DNA of 64,000 nucleotides from Paracidovorax konjaci (GTDB lineage Bacteria; Pseudomonadota; Gammaproteobacteria; Burkholderiales; Burkholderiaceae_C), in NCBI RefSeq assembly GCF_900112675.1, contig NZ_FOMQ01000002.1, forward strand, positions 1 through 64,000. Direction: 5' to 3'. Position 1 is the stretch's first letter. Every line of letters starts with the position of its first letter. The notes under the pieces were generated by a model, which was given only the letters and a program-made list of their open reading frames with translations, ran no database searches and had not been told where the DNA came from. This document shows positions 48,601 through 56,552 of the stretch, piece by piece. The translations under genes and the position numbers were made by a program.

Positions 48601-49578
48601 CTGCCAAGACCATGCGGCGCTGCCATCCGGAGCGCGGAGCGTGAGCCCGTGCAGGTGCAGGAAACCCGGCCGGTCGGCCGGATCCAGGCGCAGCTGCGTG
48701 ATGGGGTCGGCGGATGCCGGCAGATCGAACCGCAGGGTTTGCCGGTGCGATCCGATCACTCCCCGGGCCGTGAGTTTGTGGTCTTCCGCGAAACCGTCGC
48801 GCGTGCCCCAGTACAACTGGGCCGTGAACAATGCCTGGGCGGGCGAGGTCTCCGCATCCGTGCCTGCAGTGTTGGCGACCACTTCGTCCGCTGGCCGCGC
48901 GATGCCGATGAACTGGTAGGCCATGGCATCCGGGGCGGCCAGCAGGTGCCGCGCCACGGCGGGAGGCAGCTTGTCGAACGCGGCGTCGAATTCAGACTCG
49001 GGCACTTCGCGCCGGATGGTGTCGATACCGTCGAGTGCCCACCGCTCTTCGCCCAGGAAACGGGCCAGCGAACGCCGGGTGAAGAAGCGCAGATGGGTGC
49101 GGTCCAGCAGGCCTTCTTCGCGGTAGCGGAATTCACCTTGCAGCAGTTCTGCCACCAGGCCGCAATAGCCCGCGTTGGGCACGGAAATCAGCAGGCGGCC
49201 TGCCGGGGCCAGAAGCTGGCGGCACTGCTCCAAGACCTGCTCGGGGCGGCGCAGATGTTCCAGCACGTCGGCGCAGACGATGTAGTCGTAGCGTTGCCCG
49301 GTAAAAACGGTAACGAGGTCGCAGGTTTCGAGGTCATCGACCACCACGCGGCGGTAGTGGGGCCGTGCGTGGACGGCTTCGGCTTCGCTCCAGGTCACGC
49401 CATCGCTGGTCGCGCCGCGGGTTTCCTTGAGATATTGCCCCAGGGCGCCGCTGCCGCAGCCCAGGTCCAGCACGGTGGCGCCTTCGTGGATCTGATCTGC
49501 CAGGACGGAAAGGGAGGTGCGTTCATCGGGTCGGATGCTGCGCAGATAGACGTGCAGATCCTCGATTGTTTGGGTCAT
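45667..49578 (-). CDS. Fused methyltransferase / coiled coil / two-glycosyltransferase protein
   Basis: A 1303-residue protein from ATG 49578. Residues 1-200: SAM methyltransferase (ATVLDLGCGSGALGQYL, VCADVLEHLRRPEQVL). 245-400: a beta-rich region. 405-520: coiled coil with five heptads of the type QKRAVEE encoded by a 21-base tandem repeat. 575-800: GT2 glycosyltransferase (DVIVPVYRGLADTQLCVES, LLLNSDTEVAN as metal site, GKGYGEENDFCQRAQ). 850-1240: a second, GT4-like domain (VVVIGALSAIKGADLLEA; LVWFPAQWPETYSYTLSAAL). It probably builds and methyl-caps a surface polysaccharide; the coiled coil could act as a length ruler, as in E. coli WbdD. It is transcribed opposite to all neighbours. Confidence 0.88.
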   Translation of the reverse strand: MTQTIEDLHVYLRSIRPDERTSLSVLADQIHEGATVLDLGCGSGALGQYLKETRGATSDGVTWSEAEAVHARPHYRRVVVDDLETCDLVTVFTGQRYDYIVCADVLEHLRRPEQVLEQCRQLLAPAGRLLISVPNAGYCGLVAELLQGEFRYREEGLLDRTHLRFFTRRSLARFLGEERWALDGIDTIRREVPESEFDAAFDKLPPAVARHLLAAPDAMAYQFIGIARPADEVVANTAGTDAETSPAQALFTAQLYWGTRDGFAEDHKLTARGVIGSHRQTLRFDLPASADPITQLRLDPADRPGFLHLHGLTLRAPDGSAAWSWQATPDARPLLASMPHQQIAWDLQAMPAASAASLLLLTGEDPWMQLPIPVDAFGSAGEGASLEVDLGWPMSADYVALSGTVLPLQERIAALQDENHATQVRLNAEMDAIRQALTQEKSAVEGQKRAVEDQKRAVEEQKNAVEEQKRLLESNHLALQQEYATLLEQRSALQSRASQYQRDLTRLHHALGCMQRDFGALAHHLRTIESSTVFRATRPIVHAKMRIDRLLGRAPGPVQAAAQHVPVPVTPAAHLVDVIVPVYRGLADTQLCVESVLASACRTPYRLIVINDASPEPAVTAWLRERAAGDQRILLLENAENLGFVGTVNRGMALSDSNDVLLLNSDTEVANDWLDRIRQAAYGDAKVASVTPFSNNATICSYPLFCKDNGLPPGYDTARLDALCARTNPGAVVDVPTGVGFCMYIRRDCLEQVGLFDTEHFGKGYGEENDFCQRAQAAGWRNLHLLDTFVLHTGGVSFGDSKSPRELAAMETLRRLHPSYDRDVHAFVQRDPAKPHRLALDAARIAEGGRPVVLNILHDRAGGTVRHVRELAAHLADKAHFLTLTPAPGHSVRLRMAREEEGFELTFRLHDQQDDLIHMLQRLGVCHVHFHHLLGHGQEVRNLPHLLDVAYDFTAHDYYSYCTHISMTGTAHRYVGEAGPGQCLCCPPDMQAPLGGSVAQWRHANALLLSGARHVLAPSHDTAQRIAAFAPTAKVYAVPHTDLPDRLALPAPSPRPLHGGQRLKVVVIGALSAIKGADLLEAVAAEAARRDALVDFHLIGYGYRSLQTQPRARLTVHGEYAEKDLQRLLEWLEPDLVWFPAQWPETYSYTLSAALLAGLPVAVPDIGAFRERLTGRPWSWVHAWDASAAQWLAWFDDVRERNFVTGEAPALSESQPSEPPRYVSPASFQYASDYLAGMVAITQSQPCSPDELQRFLPQETPVAAAKSGLLSAVVYLRSLPVLRGVARSIPPHWQRRVKNWLQA
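48160..48264 (-). repeat. Five 21-base tandem units encoding heptads
   Basis: Five consecutive 21-base units (48160, 48181, 48202, 48223, 48244), each starting TTCCA or TTCGA on the plus strand. On the coding strand they encode QEKSAVE, GQKRAVE, DQKRAVE, EQKNAVE, EQKRLLE at about residues 439-473 of the fused glycosyltransferase. The unit equals one coiled-coil heptad, so gain or loss of a unit keeps both frame and heptad register. Confidence 0.9.
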
Positions 49579-49674
49579 CCCGGGATTATGACGGGCGCAT
49601 GAAGTGCGCCTGCCGGGCATACGTAGCGTCCTCCTACAGGGCTGTCGGCCGAGGGAGACGACAATACCCGGTTC

Positions 49675-50463
49675 ATGACAATAAACTCCCACACGGCTGG
49701 CGGCCTGGCGGTATCGGTCGTCAGCCACGGCCACGGCCCGCTTCTGCGCGACATGCTCCACGGCATGGCGCGCTGCTGTCGGGGCAGTGTGACCCGTGTG
49801 GTGCTGACCTTGAACATCCCCGAGCCGGTGCCTGCGCCGCCCGATGGAGCAGGATGGCCCTTCGTCCTGGAGGTGCGCAGCAACCCCGCGCCGCTGGGTT
49901 TCGGCGCCAACCACAACCGCGCTTTGGCCGGAGCCGGCGAGCCCTACGTGGGCGTCGTGAACCCGGACATCGCCTTCCTCGATGACGATCCCTTCGCCCC
50001 GCTGCGCCGCGCGGCTGCCGCGCCGGGCGTCGGTTGCGCCTACCCCGAGCAGGTGGACGGGCAGGGCGCCGTGCAGGATGCCGAGCGTGAACTGCCGACC
50101 CCGTCCGCGCTGTGGCGCAGGCGCGTGCTGAAGCGTTCGGACCGCCGGCGCGACTGGGTGAATGCGGCATTCCTGCTTTTCCCGACGGCTGCCTGGAAGG
50201 CTGCCGGTGGCTTCGACGAGCGGTATTTCATGTATTGCGAGGATGTGGATCTGTGCCTGCGACTGCGCCTGCAGGGCCTGTCCCTGGTGAAGGTGCCCGT
50301 GCGGGTGGGCCACGTGGGGCAGCGTGCGAGCCGCCGCCGCGGCGCGCACCTTGCCTGGCATATCCGGAGCCTCTTCCGGCTGTGGGCGTCGCCGGTGTAT
50401 CGCCAGGCGCGAGCTTTGTTGCGTGCGGATACAGCCGAACCGCGTAGGATCGGCGCCCCATGA
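49675..50463 (+). CDS. GT2 family glycosyltransferase, rhamnosyltransferase-like
   Basis: A 262-residue GT-A fold enzyme. LAVSVVSHGHGPLLRDML starts the nucleotide-binding strand; the core contains NPAPLGFGANHNRALAGAG, VGVVNPDIAFLDDDP (DxD-like region) and FDERYFMYCEDVDLCLRLR, the GT2 E-D-x-D motif. The type is common among WbbL-like rhamnosyltransferases, consistent with the rhamnose genes in the window. It has its own short upstream region (96 bases, divergent from the fused gene) and overlaps the next gene by four bases. Confidence 0.87.
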   Translation: MTINSHTAGGLAVSVVSHGHGPLLRDMLHGMARCCRGSVTRVVLTLNIPEPVPAPPDGAGWPFVLEVRSNPAPLGFGANHNRALAGAGEPYVGVVNPDIAFLDDDPFAPLRRAAAAPGVGCAYPEQVDGQGAVQDAERELPTPSALWRRRVLKRSDRRRDWVNAAFLLFPTAAWKAAGGFDERYFMYCEDVDLCLRLRLQGLSLVKVPVRVGHVGQRASRRRGAHLAWHIRSLFRLWASPVYRQARALLRADTAEPRRIGAP

Positions 50464-51563
50464 TCTGGTTGTCTCTGGTCAGCTTTCTGGTGACGGCCCT
50501 GACCGCTGCCTGCATCGTCCGTTGGGGGCGGGGGCACGCCGCGAATTATGGCGAGGCCATGCCGCAGCGTTTCCATCTGGGCGATGTGCCCCGGCTCGGT
50601 GGCGCTGCGCTGCTGGCCGGCATGGGCGTCAGCTGGGCGCTGGGTGCGTTCCAGTCGCTCTGGCTGGGAGACCCGGGTTCGCTGCGGCTCGGCTCCTGGG
50701 TGGGCTGGTGGCTGGCGTCCCTGCTGCCCGCGGCCATCGGCGGCCTGCTCGAAGACATGACGCAACGGCTCACGGTGCGCTACCGGCTGCTGCTCACGGC
50801 GATGTCCGGTGGGGTGGCGCTGATGGTGCTCAACATGAACCTGCCCCGGCTGGGCCTGCCCTGGCTCGATGCCCATCTGGTCGAGATGCCCTGGGTGGGC
50901 ATGGCCATCGTGGTGTTGGCCGTGGCGGGGCTTCCGCATGCGTTCAATATCATCGACGGCTACAACGGGCTGGCCGCGATGGTGGCGCTCATCGTCTGCC
51001 TGGCGCTGGCCCACGTGAGCCTGCAGGTGGGTGACCGCGCGCTGGCATCGCTGCTGATCTGCACGGCGGCCGCCACCATGGGGTTCCTGGTATGGAACTA
51101 CCCGCGGGGGATGCTGTTCGCGGGCGACAGCGGGGCCTATATCTGGGGGGTGATGATCGCCCTCAGCAGCATCGCGCTGGTGCAGCGCAACCGCGAGGTT
51201 TCTCCGTGGTTCCCGATGCTGCTGCTGATGTATCCGGTGTGGGAGACCCTGTTCTCCAGCTACCGCAAGCTGGTGAGGGGGGTGTCGCCGGGCGTCGCCG
51301 ATGCGCTGCATTTCCACCAGTTGATCTACCGCCGCATCGTGCGCGGCGTCTTCCACGACGACGAATCGCGGCGCGTGCTCATGCGCAACAACCGCACCTC
51401 GCCCTACCTGTGGGGTTTCACCATGCTCACCGTGGTGCCGGCCGTGCTCTTCTGGAGCAACACGCCCATGCTGATGGTGTTCTGCGGCCTGTTCGGCCTG
51501 ACCTACGTGACGGCGTACCTGGCCATCGTGCGATTCAAGGTGCCAGCCTGGCTGCGGCACTGA
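50460..51563 (+). CDS. WecA/TagO-type undecaprenyl-phosphate sugar-1-phosphate transferase
   Basis: A 367-residue membrane protein with ten or so helices, of glycosyltransferase family 4 (MraY/WecA). Conserved loops: [37 protein letters not shown] (the metal-binding DD-like motif is ED here), [18 protein letters not shown], and [11 protein letters not shown]. It starts lipid-linked O-polysaccharide synthesis by attaching the first sugar phosphate to undecaprenyl phosphate. Loop histidines ([14 protein letters not shown]) are also as in WecA. The sugar is not predictable. It overlaps the GT2 gene. Confidence 0.9.
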   Translation: MIWLSLVSFLVTALTAACIVRWGRGHAANYGEAMPQRFHLGDVPRLGGAALLAGMGVSWALGAFQSLWLGDPGSLRLGSWVGWWLASLLPAAIGGLLEDMTQRLTVRYRLLLTAMSGGVALMVLNMNLPRLGLPWLDAHLVEMPWVGMAIVVLAVAGLPHAFNIIDGYNGLAAMVALIVCLALAHVSLQVGDRALASLLICTAAATMGFLVWNYPRGMLFAGDSGAYIWGVMIALSSIALVQRNREVSPWFPMLLLMYPVWETLFSSYRKLVRGVSPGVADALHFHQLIYRRIVRGVFHDDESRRVLMRNNRTSPYLWGFTMLTVVPAVLFWSNTPMLMVFCGLFGLTYVTAYLAIVRFKVPAWLRH

Positions 51564-51690
51564 GCCCCGGGCCTGGCACCCGCCCGACCCGCGCGGGTGG
51601 CCGCGCCCGACGCCGCCGCGGGTGGAGCGGGCACAATGCGGTTTTTCCAACCCCCGTGCAGCCCCTGTTTTTCACGTCGAGCGTTCCTCC

Positions 51691-52581
51691 ATGACCGATC
51701 TGCAATCCATCGCCCCCCGGGACAAGGCCGAGATCCTGGCCCAGGCACTGCCCTACATCCGCAAGTTCCACGGCAAGACCATCGTCATCAAGTACGGCGG
51801 CAATGCCATGACCGACCCGGCGCTGCAGGCCGATTTCGCCGAGGACGTGGTGCTCCTCAAGCTGGTCGGCATGAACCCCGTGGTGGTGCACGGCGGCGGC
51901 CCGCAGATCGAGACCGCGCTCAAGCGTCTGGGCAAGCAGGGCCACTTCATCCAGGGCATGCGGGTGACCGATGCCGAAACCATGGAAGTGGTCGAGTGGG
52001 TGCTGGCCGGCGAGGTGCAGCAGGACATCGTGGGCCTGATCAACCAGGCCGGCGGCAAGGCCGTGGGCCTGACGGGGCGCGACGGCGGCCTGATCCGCGC
52101 GCGCAAGCTCAAGCTGGCCGACAAGGACGATCCGACCAAGGAGCACGACATCGGTCAGGTGGGCGACATCGTCTCCATCGATCCCAGCGTGGTCAAGGCA
52201 CTGCAGGACGATGCCTTCATCCCCGTGATCAGCCCGCTGGGCTTCGGCGAGGACAACGAGAGCTTCAACATCAACGCCGACGTGGTCGCCAGCAAGCTGG
52301 CCTCGGTGCTCAAGGCCGAGAAGCTCATGATGCTCACCAACATCCCGGGCGTGCTGAACAAGGCGGGCGAGCTGATCACCGAACTCACGGCCCGCGAGAT
52401 CGACGAACTGGTGGACGACGGCACCATCTCGGGCGGCATGCTGCCCAAGCTGGCCGGCGCCATCGATGCGGCCAAGAGCGGCGTCAATTCGGTGCACATC
52501 GTGGATGGCCGCGTACCCCATGCCATGCTGCTGGAGATCCTGACCGAACAGGCGTACGGCACCATGATCCGCAGCCACTGA
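51691..52581 (+). CDS. argB: Acetylglutamate kinase
   Basis: A 296-residue amino acid kinase from ATG 51691 ([20 protein letters not shown]). Substrate loops [33 protein letters not shown], and [15 protein letters not shown] are conserved. It phosphorylates N-acetylglutamate in arginine synthesis. The N-terminal helix seen in arginine-sensitive hexameric enzymes appears present, suggesting feedback inhibition (inference). It is followed by the two-component genes after 76 bases. Confidence 0.97.
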   Translation: MTDLQSIAPRDKAEILAQALPYIRKFHGKTIVIKYGGNAMTDPALQADFAEDVVLLKLVGMNPVVVHGGGPQIETALKRLGKQGHFIQGMRVTDAETMEVVEWVLAGEVQQDIVGLINQAGGKAVGLTGRDGGLIRARKLKLADKDDPTKEHDIGQVGDIVSIDPSVVKALQDDAFIPVISPLGFGEDNESFNINADVVASKLASVLKAEKLMMLTNIPGVLNKAGELITELTAREIDELVDDGTISGGMLPKLAGAIDAAKSGVNSVHIVDGRVPHAMLLEILTEQAYGTMIRSH

Positions 52582-52657
52582 TAGGCATGGCTTCCACGGT
52601 GGCTGCCGGCGGACCGGGACCGACCCGCCGGCTCCACGGATAGGGCCGGCGAACGCG

Positions 52658-53377
52658 ATGCGCCTCCTGCTGGTCGAAGACGACGTGATGCTGGCCAGCG
52701 GGATCAAGCTGGGCCTGACCGATGCCGGCTATGCCGTCGACTGGGTGGGCAGCGGCGAGCGCGCCGAGGAAGTGCTGCGCGGCGAAACCTTCGACGCCGC
52801 GATCATCGACATCGGCCTGCCCGGCATGGATGGCCTGGAACTCACCCGCTGCCTGCGCCGCCCGGACATGGCCAACCCGTCGATGCCGGTGCTGATCCTC
52901 ACTGCGCGCGATGCCTTGCACGACCGCGTGCAGGGCCTGGACCTGGGCGCCGACGACTACATGGTCAAGCCCTATGAACTGCCCGAGCTGCTGGCCCGGC
53001 TGCGGGCGTTGCTGCGCCGCTCGCAGGCGGCCACCACCGCGGTGCTGAGCTTCGGGCCGCTGGAGCTGGACACCGCCGGCCGGAGCGTGAGCGTGCGTGG
53101 CCCCGCGGCGGAGGGCGGGCTGGCCGTGCGGCAGACGATCGAGCTGGGCCCGCGCGAATGGACGGTGCTGGAGTACCTGATGATCCATGCCCCGAAGCCG
53201 GCCAGCAAGGAGAAGCTGGTGCAGGCGCTGACCGGCTGGGACAAGGAGATCACGCCGAACGCCGTGGAGGTGTACGTGTCGCGGCTGCGCGGCAAGCTCG
53301 AGCCCAGCGGCGTGGCGCTGCGCTCCATCCGGGGCTTCGGCTACCGGCTGGAGCTGCGCCTGCCGGGGGCCGCCTGA
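52658..53377 (+). CDS. OmpR-family response regulator
   Basis: A 239-residue regulator. The receiver domain starts MRLLLVEDDVMLASGIKLGL with phosphoacceptor Asp51 in AAIIDIGLPGMDG, switch Thr in LILTARDA and Lys in YMVKPYELPEL. The DNA-binding winged helix is at the C-terminus (LGPREWTVLEYLMIHAPKPA, VEVYVSRLRGKLEPSGVALR). Between the two is a longer loop (RSVSVRGPAAEGGLAVRQ). The type is QseB/TctD-like. The cognate kinase gene begins 92 bases downstream. Confidence 0.94.
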   Translation: MRLLLVEDDVMLASGIKLGLTDAGYAVDWVGSGERAEEVLRGETFDAAIIDIGLPGMDGLELTRCLRRPDMANPSMPVLILTARDALHDRVQGLDLGADDYMVKPYELPELLARLRALLRRSQAATTAVLSFGPLELDTAGRSVSVRGPAAEGGLAVRQTIELGPREWTVLEYLMIHAPKPASKEKLVQALTGWDKEITPNAVEVYVSRLRGKLEPSGVALRSIRGFGYRLELRLPGAA

Positions 53378-53469
53378 GCGCTCTGCACGGCAACGGGCAC
53401 GCGGGCATTCCGGCAGCCGCTGCCCTACTTTTTTCTCTGCCTGCCCTTTTTCCAGCCCATTCCCCCACC

Positions 53470-54921
53470 ATGACGTCCGCCCTGCGCAATCGCCTGCTGC
53501 TGCTGCTGGTGCTGCCGCTGTGCGTGCTGGCCCTCGTGGGGGCGTGGCTGGACTACCGGTCTGCGGACGAGGCGGCCAGCCGCCACGACCAGCGGCTGAT
53601 GCGCCTGTTGCCCGCGCTGGCCGATTCGGTCGTGGCGCCCCCGCTGCGCGACGGCGGGGCGCCGGTGCTGCTGCTGGCCCCGCCGGTGGAAGAGTTCCTG
53701 CGCCAGAACGCCGGCTACGCGGGCTACAGCGTGCAGGACCTGTCGGGCCGCATCCTGCTGGGCGACCACTGGGTCTACAGCGCGGTGCCGCCCACGCACG
53801 ATCCGGAATTCCACAGCGCCGAGTACGACAGCGTCACGTACCGCATCGCGGTGCAGCGCACCCGGACGGGGGCCGGCGAGCTGGTGGTGGCGCTGGCCGA
53901 TGGCTCCGATCCGCGGCAGCAGTGGGGCAAGCAGATGCTGCTGCGCGTGCTGCTGCCCAACCTCGTGCTGGTGGCGGCGGCGGGTCTGGCCATCCACTGG
54001 GCGGTGCGGCGGGCCTTCAAGCCGCTGGTGGACTTGGCCGAGGCGGTGGAGCGGCGCTCTCCGCGCGACCTGAGCCCGATTTCCGAGGCAGCGTCCCCAG
54101 CCGAAGTGCGGCCCCTCGTGAATTCGCTCAACCGGCTGTTCGCCCTGGTGAACGCGCAGACCGAGGGCCAGCGACGCTTCGTGGCCGATGCCGCCCACCA
54201 GCTGCGCACCCCGTTGGCCGGGCTGCAGGCGCAGGTGGAGGCCTGGGCCCTTTCTGCGCGGGCGGCGGGCAGGGTGCGGGAGGGGGCAGTGCAGGGTTTG
54301 GAGTCAAAAGGCATCCATGCCGCCGGATCCATTGAAAAGTCTGCTATTGTTTTGGGAGCAGAGGAGATCGAAAAGCTCCGGCATGCAGCGCGCCGCACCT
54401 CCAAGCTGGCTCACCAGTTGCTGGCCCTCTCGCGTGCCGATGCGGGCGGGCTGGACGGCCAGCCGATGCAGCGCGTGGACCTCAAGGCCCTGTGTGAAAG
54501 CATCCTGGAGGCGTTCCTCGATGCCGCCACCGCCAAGGGCCTGGACCTTGGCCTGGAGGTCGCCCCCGCCCAGGCGAGCGGCCATGGCTGGCTGCTGCGG
54601 GAGCTGCTCTCCAACCTGGTGGACAACGCCATCAAGTACACGCCCGAGGGCGGGAGCGTGACCCTGCGCTGCGGCCTGGGTGCCGGTGGCGCCGCCTTCC
54701 TGCAGGTCGAGGACGATGGGCCCGGGATCGCCGAATCCGAGCGCGGCCGGGTGCTGCAGCGCTTCTACCGTGTGCCCGGGGCGGCCGGCGAGGGCACGGG
54801 CCTGGGGCTGGCGATCGCCGACGAGATCGCCCGGGTGCATGGCGGTGCGCTGCAACTCGGCGCCGGGGCGCAGGGGCGCGGGCTGCTCGCCACCGTGTCG
54901 ATTCCCACGGGGTCGGCCTAG
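53470..54921 (+). CDS. Sensor histidine kinase (QseC/TctE-like) with repeat-encoded insert
   Basis: A 483-residue membrane kinase from ATG 53470. Two membrane helices (LLLLLVLPLCVLALVGAWL; LLPNLVLVAAAGLAIHWAV) flank a periplasmic sensor of about 130 residues. A HAMP region precedes the DHp domain with phosphoacceptor His243 (VADAAHQLRTPLAGLQAQVE), and the ATPase domain has the N box LLSNLVDNAIKYTPEGG and the G boxes VEDDGPGIAES and GTGLGLAIADEI. Residues 276-297 (GLESKGIHAAGSIEKSAIVLGA, quoted in parts) are encoded by a dispersed repeat copy and fall in the DHp hairpin loop, making the helix-to-helix spacing about 27 residues longer than in QseC. Signal unknown. Confidence 0.92.
   Translation: MTSALRNRLLLLLVLPLCVLALVGAWLDYRSADEAASRHDQRLMRLLPALADSVVAPPLRDGGAPVLLLAPPVEEFLRQNAGYAGYSVQDLSGRILLGDHWVYSAVPPTHDPEFHSAEYDSVTYRIAVQRTRTGAGELVVALADGSDPRQQWGKQMLLRVLLPNLVLVAAAGLAIHWAVRRAFKPLVDLAEAVERRSPRDLSPISEAASPAEVRPLVNSLNRLFALVNAQTEGQRRFVADAAHQLRTPLAGLQAQVEAWALSARAAGRVREGAVQGLESKGIHAAGSIEKSAIVLGAEEIEKLRHAARRTSKLAHQLLALSRADAGGLDGQPMQRVDLKALCESILEAFLDAATAKGLDLGLEVAPAQASGHGWLLRELLSNLVDNAIKYTPEGGSVTLRCGLGAGGAAFLQVEDDGPGIAESERGRVLQRFYRVPGAAGEGTGLGLAIADEIARVHGGALQLGAGAQGRGLLATVSIPTGSA
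54297..54360 (+). repeat. Dispersed repeat copy C, in frame in the sensor kinase
   Basis: 64 bases: TTTGGAGTCAAAAGGCATCC, then the core ATGCCGCCGGATCCATTGAA, AAGTCTGCTATTGTTTTGGG and AGCA. It shares a 24-base identical stretch with copy B and the segment GCTATTGTTTTGG with copy D. Read as Lys-Gly-Ile-His-Ala-Ala-Gly-Ser-Ile-Glu-Lys-Ser-Ala-Ile-Val-Leu-Gly-Ala in the kinase. Confidence 0.9.
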
Positions 54922-54985
54922 CGGGTGCTGCAAAAAGAGGCAGCAGGACCCTGTGCGAGAATCAATTGCACACAGCTGTTGCTCC

Positions 54986-55672
54986 ATGCAAGACACCGTT
55001 CCATCCCCTTCCGACGACAGCGCCGTGGCCGAGGCCGCGACGGCCTCCGGGCCCGCGCCGGCGCCCCGCCGCAGGCCCAAGCCCGGCGAGCGGCGGGTGC
55101 AGATCCTGCAGGCGCTCGCCGCCATGCTGGAGCAGCCCGGCTCGGACCGCATCACCACCGCCGCGCTGGCGGCCCGGCTGGAGGTCAGCGAAGCCGCCCT
55201 GTACCGGCACTTCGCCAGCAAGGCGCAGATGTTCGAGGGACTGATCGATTTCATCGAGCAGTCGGTGTTCTCGCTGATCGGCCAGATCATGGAGCGCGAA
55301 GGCCCGGCAGCGGAAGATGCCGTCCCTGCGGACGGCGCGCGCCGCGCGGCCCGGGTGGTCGCCATGGTGCTGCAGTTCGGCGAGCGCAACCCGGGCATGG
55401 TGCGCGTGATGGTCGGCGACGCGCTGGTTTTCGAGCACGAGCGCCTGCAACAGCGCATGAACCAGTTCTTCGACCGGATCGAATCCACGCTGCGCCAGTG
55501 CCTGCGCCCGGCCGCCGAGGCCGCGGGCTCTGCCACGCCGACGGCCGATGCCCATCTGCGCGCCGCCGCGCTCTGCGACCTCGTGCGCGGCCGGCTCCAG
55601 CGCTACGCGCGCACCGGCTTGCGCCGCGTGCCCACCGAACACCTCGACGCCACGCTCGCGCTGCTGCTGTAG
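54986..55672 (+). CDS. slmA: Nucleoid occlusion factor SlmA (TetR fold)
   Basis: A 228-residue TetR-fold protein from ATG 54986 (MQDTVPSPSDDSAVAEAA). The helix-turn-helix is ITTAALAARLEVSEAALYRH followed by FASKAQMFEGLIDFIEQSVF, both very close to SlmA. SlmA binds DNA sites over the chromosome and blocks FtsZ ring assembly over unsegregated DNA. The N-terminal 35 residues are Ala/Pro-rich and longer than in E. coli (198 residues total). It is near argB, as in related genomes; 64 bases separate it from the kinase. Confidence 0.9.
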   Translation: MQDTVPSPSDDSAVAEAATASGPAPAPRRRPKPGERRVQILQALAAMLEQPGSDRITTAALAARLEVSEAALYRHFASKAQMFEGLIDFIEQSVFSLIGQIMEREGPAAEDAVPADGARRAARVVAMVLQFGERNPGMVRVMVGDALVFEHERLQQRMNQFFDRIESTLRQCLRPAAEAAGSATPTADAHLRAAALCDLVRGRLQRYARTGLRRVPTEHLDATLALLL

Positions 55673-55783
55673 CGCCTCCCTGCAGGCGCGCAGGCGGGTG
55701 CGTGGGCATGTCTCGGTGTTTACCCTGAAACCCGGCCAGCCGCCCGCCCGGGGCTGGCGTGCGGGATTCCTTTTGCTGCAAAA

Positions 55784-55813
55784 TAGCACGATCGTTCGTT
55801 TTATTTCGTGCTA
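55784..55813. promoter_or_regulatory. Inverted repeat, candidate operator for the downstream TetR gene
   Basis: TAGCACG and CGTGCTA form a perfect 7-base inverted repeat with a 16-base spacer that itself holds ATCGTTCGTT, an element like those bound by fatty-acid TetR regulators. It overlaps the first possible GTG start (55808) of the TetR gene, which argues that translation starts at GTG 55817 or that the protein represses its own gene from this site. Confidence 0.6.
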
Positions 55814-56479
55814 CCTGTGTCGTCCACCATCTCCATCAAAACCCCGCGAGCGGCCACCACGCGGGAAGGCCGTGCGCTCCAGAAGGGCCAGCAGACCAAG
55901 GCGGCCATCGTCGATGCCGCGCTGGGGCTGGCCACGCACATCGGGCTGGAGGGGCTGTCCATCGGCGCGCTGGCCGACGTGACCGGCATGAGCAAGTCGG
56001 GCGTCTTCGCGCACTTCGGCTCGCGCGAGGAGCTGCAGATCTCCGTGGTGCGCGAATACCACATGCGCTTCGAGCAGGAAGTGTTCTATCCCGCCATGTC
56101 GGCGTCGCGCGGCCTGCCGCGCCTGCGCGCGCTCTTCGACAACTGGATGAAGCGCACGTCCATCGAAATCGATTCGGGTTGCATCTACATCAGCGGCGCG
56201 GTGGAGTTCGACGACCGCACGGGCCCCGTGCGCGACGCACTCGCCAATTCCGTGCTGACCTGGCATGCCGCCATGCGCCGCGCCATCGACCAGTGCAAGG
56301 AGCTGGACGAAGTGCGCGCCGACGTGGATTCCGACCAGATGCTCTTCGAGATCCACGGCCTCATCCTCGCGCTCCACTACGAGGCGCGCTTCCTGCAGAC
56401 GCCCGGCTCCATCGACCGCGCCAACGCCGGCTTCGACAACATCCTCGCCCGCTGCGCCGTCCGGCCCGCGGGCGGCTGA
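55808..56479 (+). CDS. TetR-family regulator of the beta-oxidation cluster
   Basis: A 223-residue regulator if GTG 55808 is used; GTG 55817 gives 220. Helix-turn-helix: GLEGLSIGALADVTGMSKSG, then VFAHFGSREELQISVV. The C-terminal ligand domain (YHMRFEQEVFYPAMSASRGL; WHAAMRRAIDQCKELDEV) resembles TetR_C family regulators beside fatty acid degradation genes. It lies 73 bases upstream of the acyl-CoA dehydrogenase on the same strand. An inverted repeat overlaps its start. The likely inducer is an acyl-CoA; this is inference from context. Confidence 0.85.
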   Translation: MLPVSSTISIKTPRAATTREGRALQKGQQTKAAIVDAALGLATHIGLEGLSIGALADVTGMSKSGVFAHFGSREELQISVVREYHMRFEQEVFYPAMSASRGLPRLRALFDNWMKRTSIEIDSGCIYISGAVEFDDRTGPVRDALANSVLTWHAAMRRAIDQCKELDEVRADVDSDQMLFEIHGLILALHYEARFLQTPGSIDRANAGFDNILARCAVRPAGG

Positions 56480-56552
56480 GTTCCTGTTTTCGCGTTTTCC
56501 CCAGACATCCGCTTCCACCCATCCAAAAGCACCGTTCCAAGGAGTCCCCCAC

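Noticed and set aside
46459-49602. A 1047-codon plus-strand open frame
   Set aside because: It is antisense to the clearly homologous methyltransferase-glycosyltransferase gene; the composition is rich in Arg, His and Gln typical of shadow frames.
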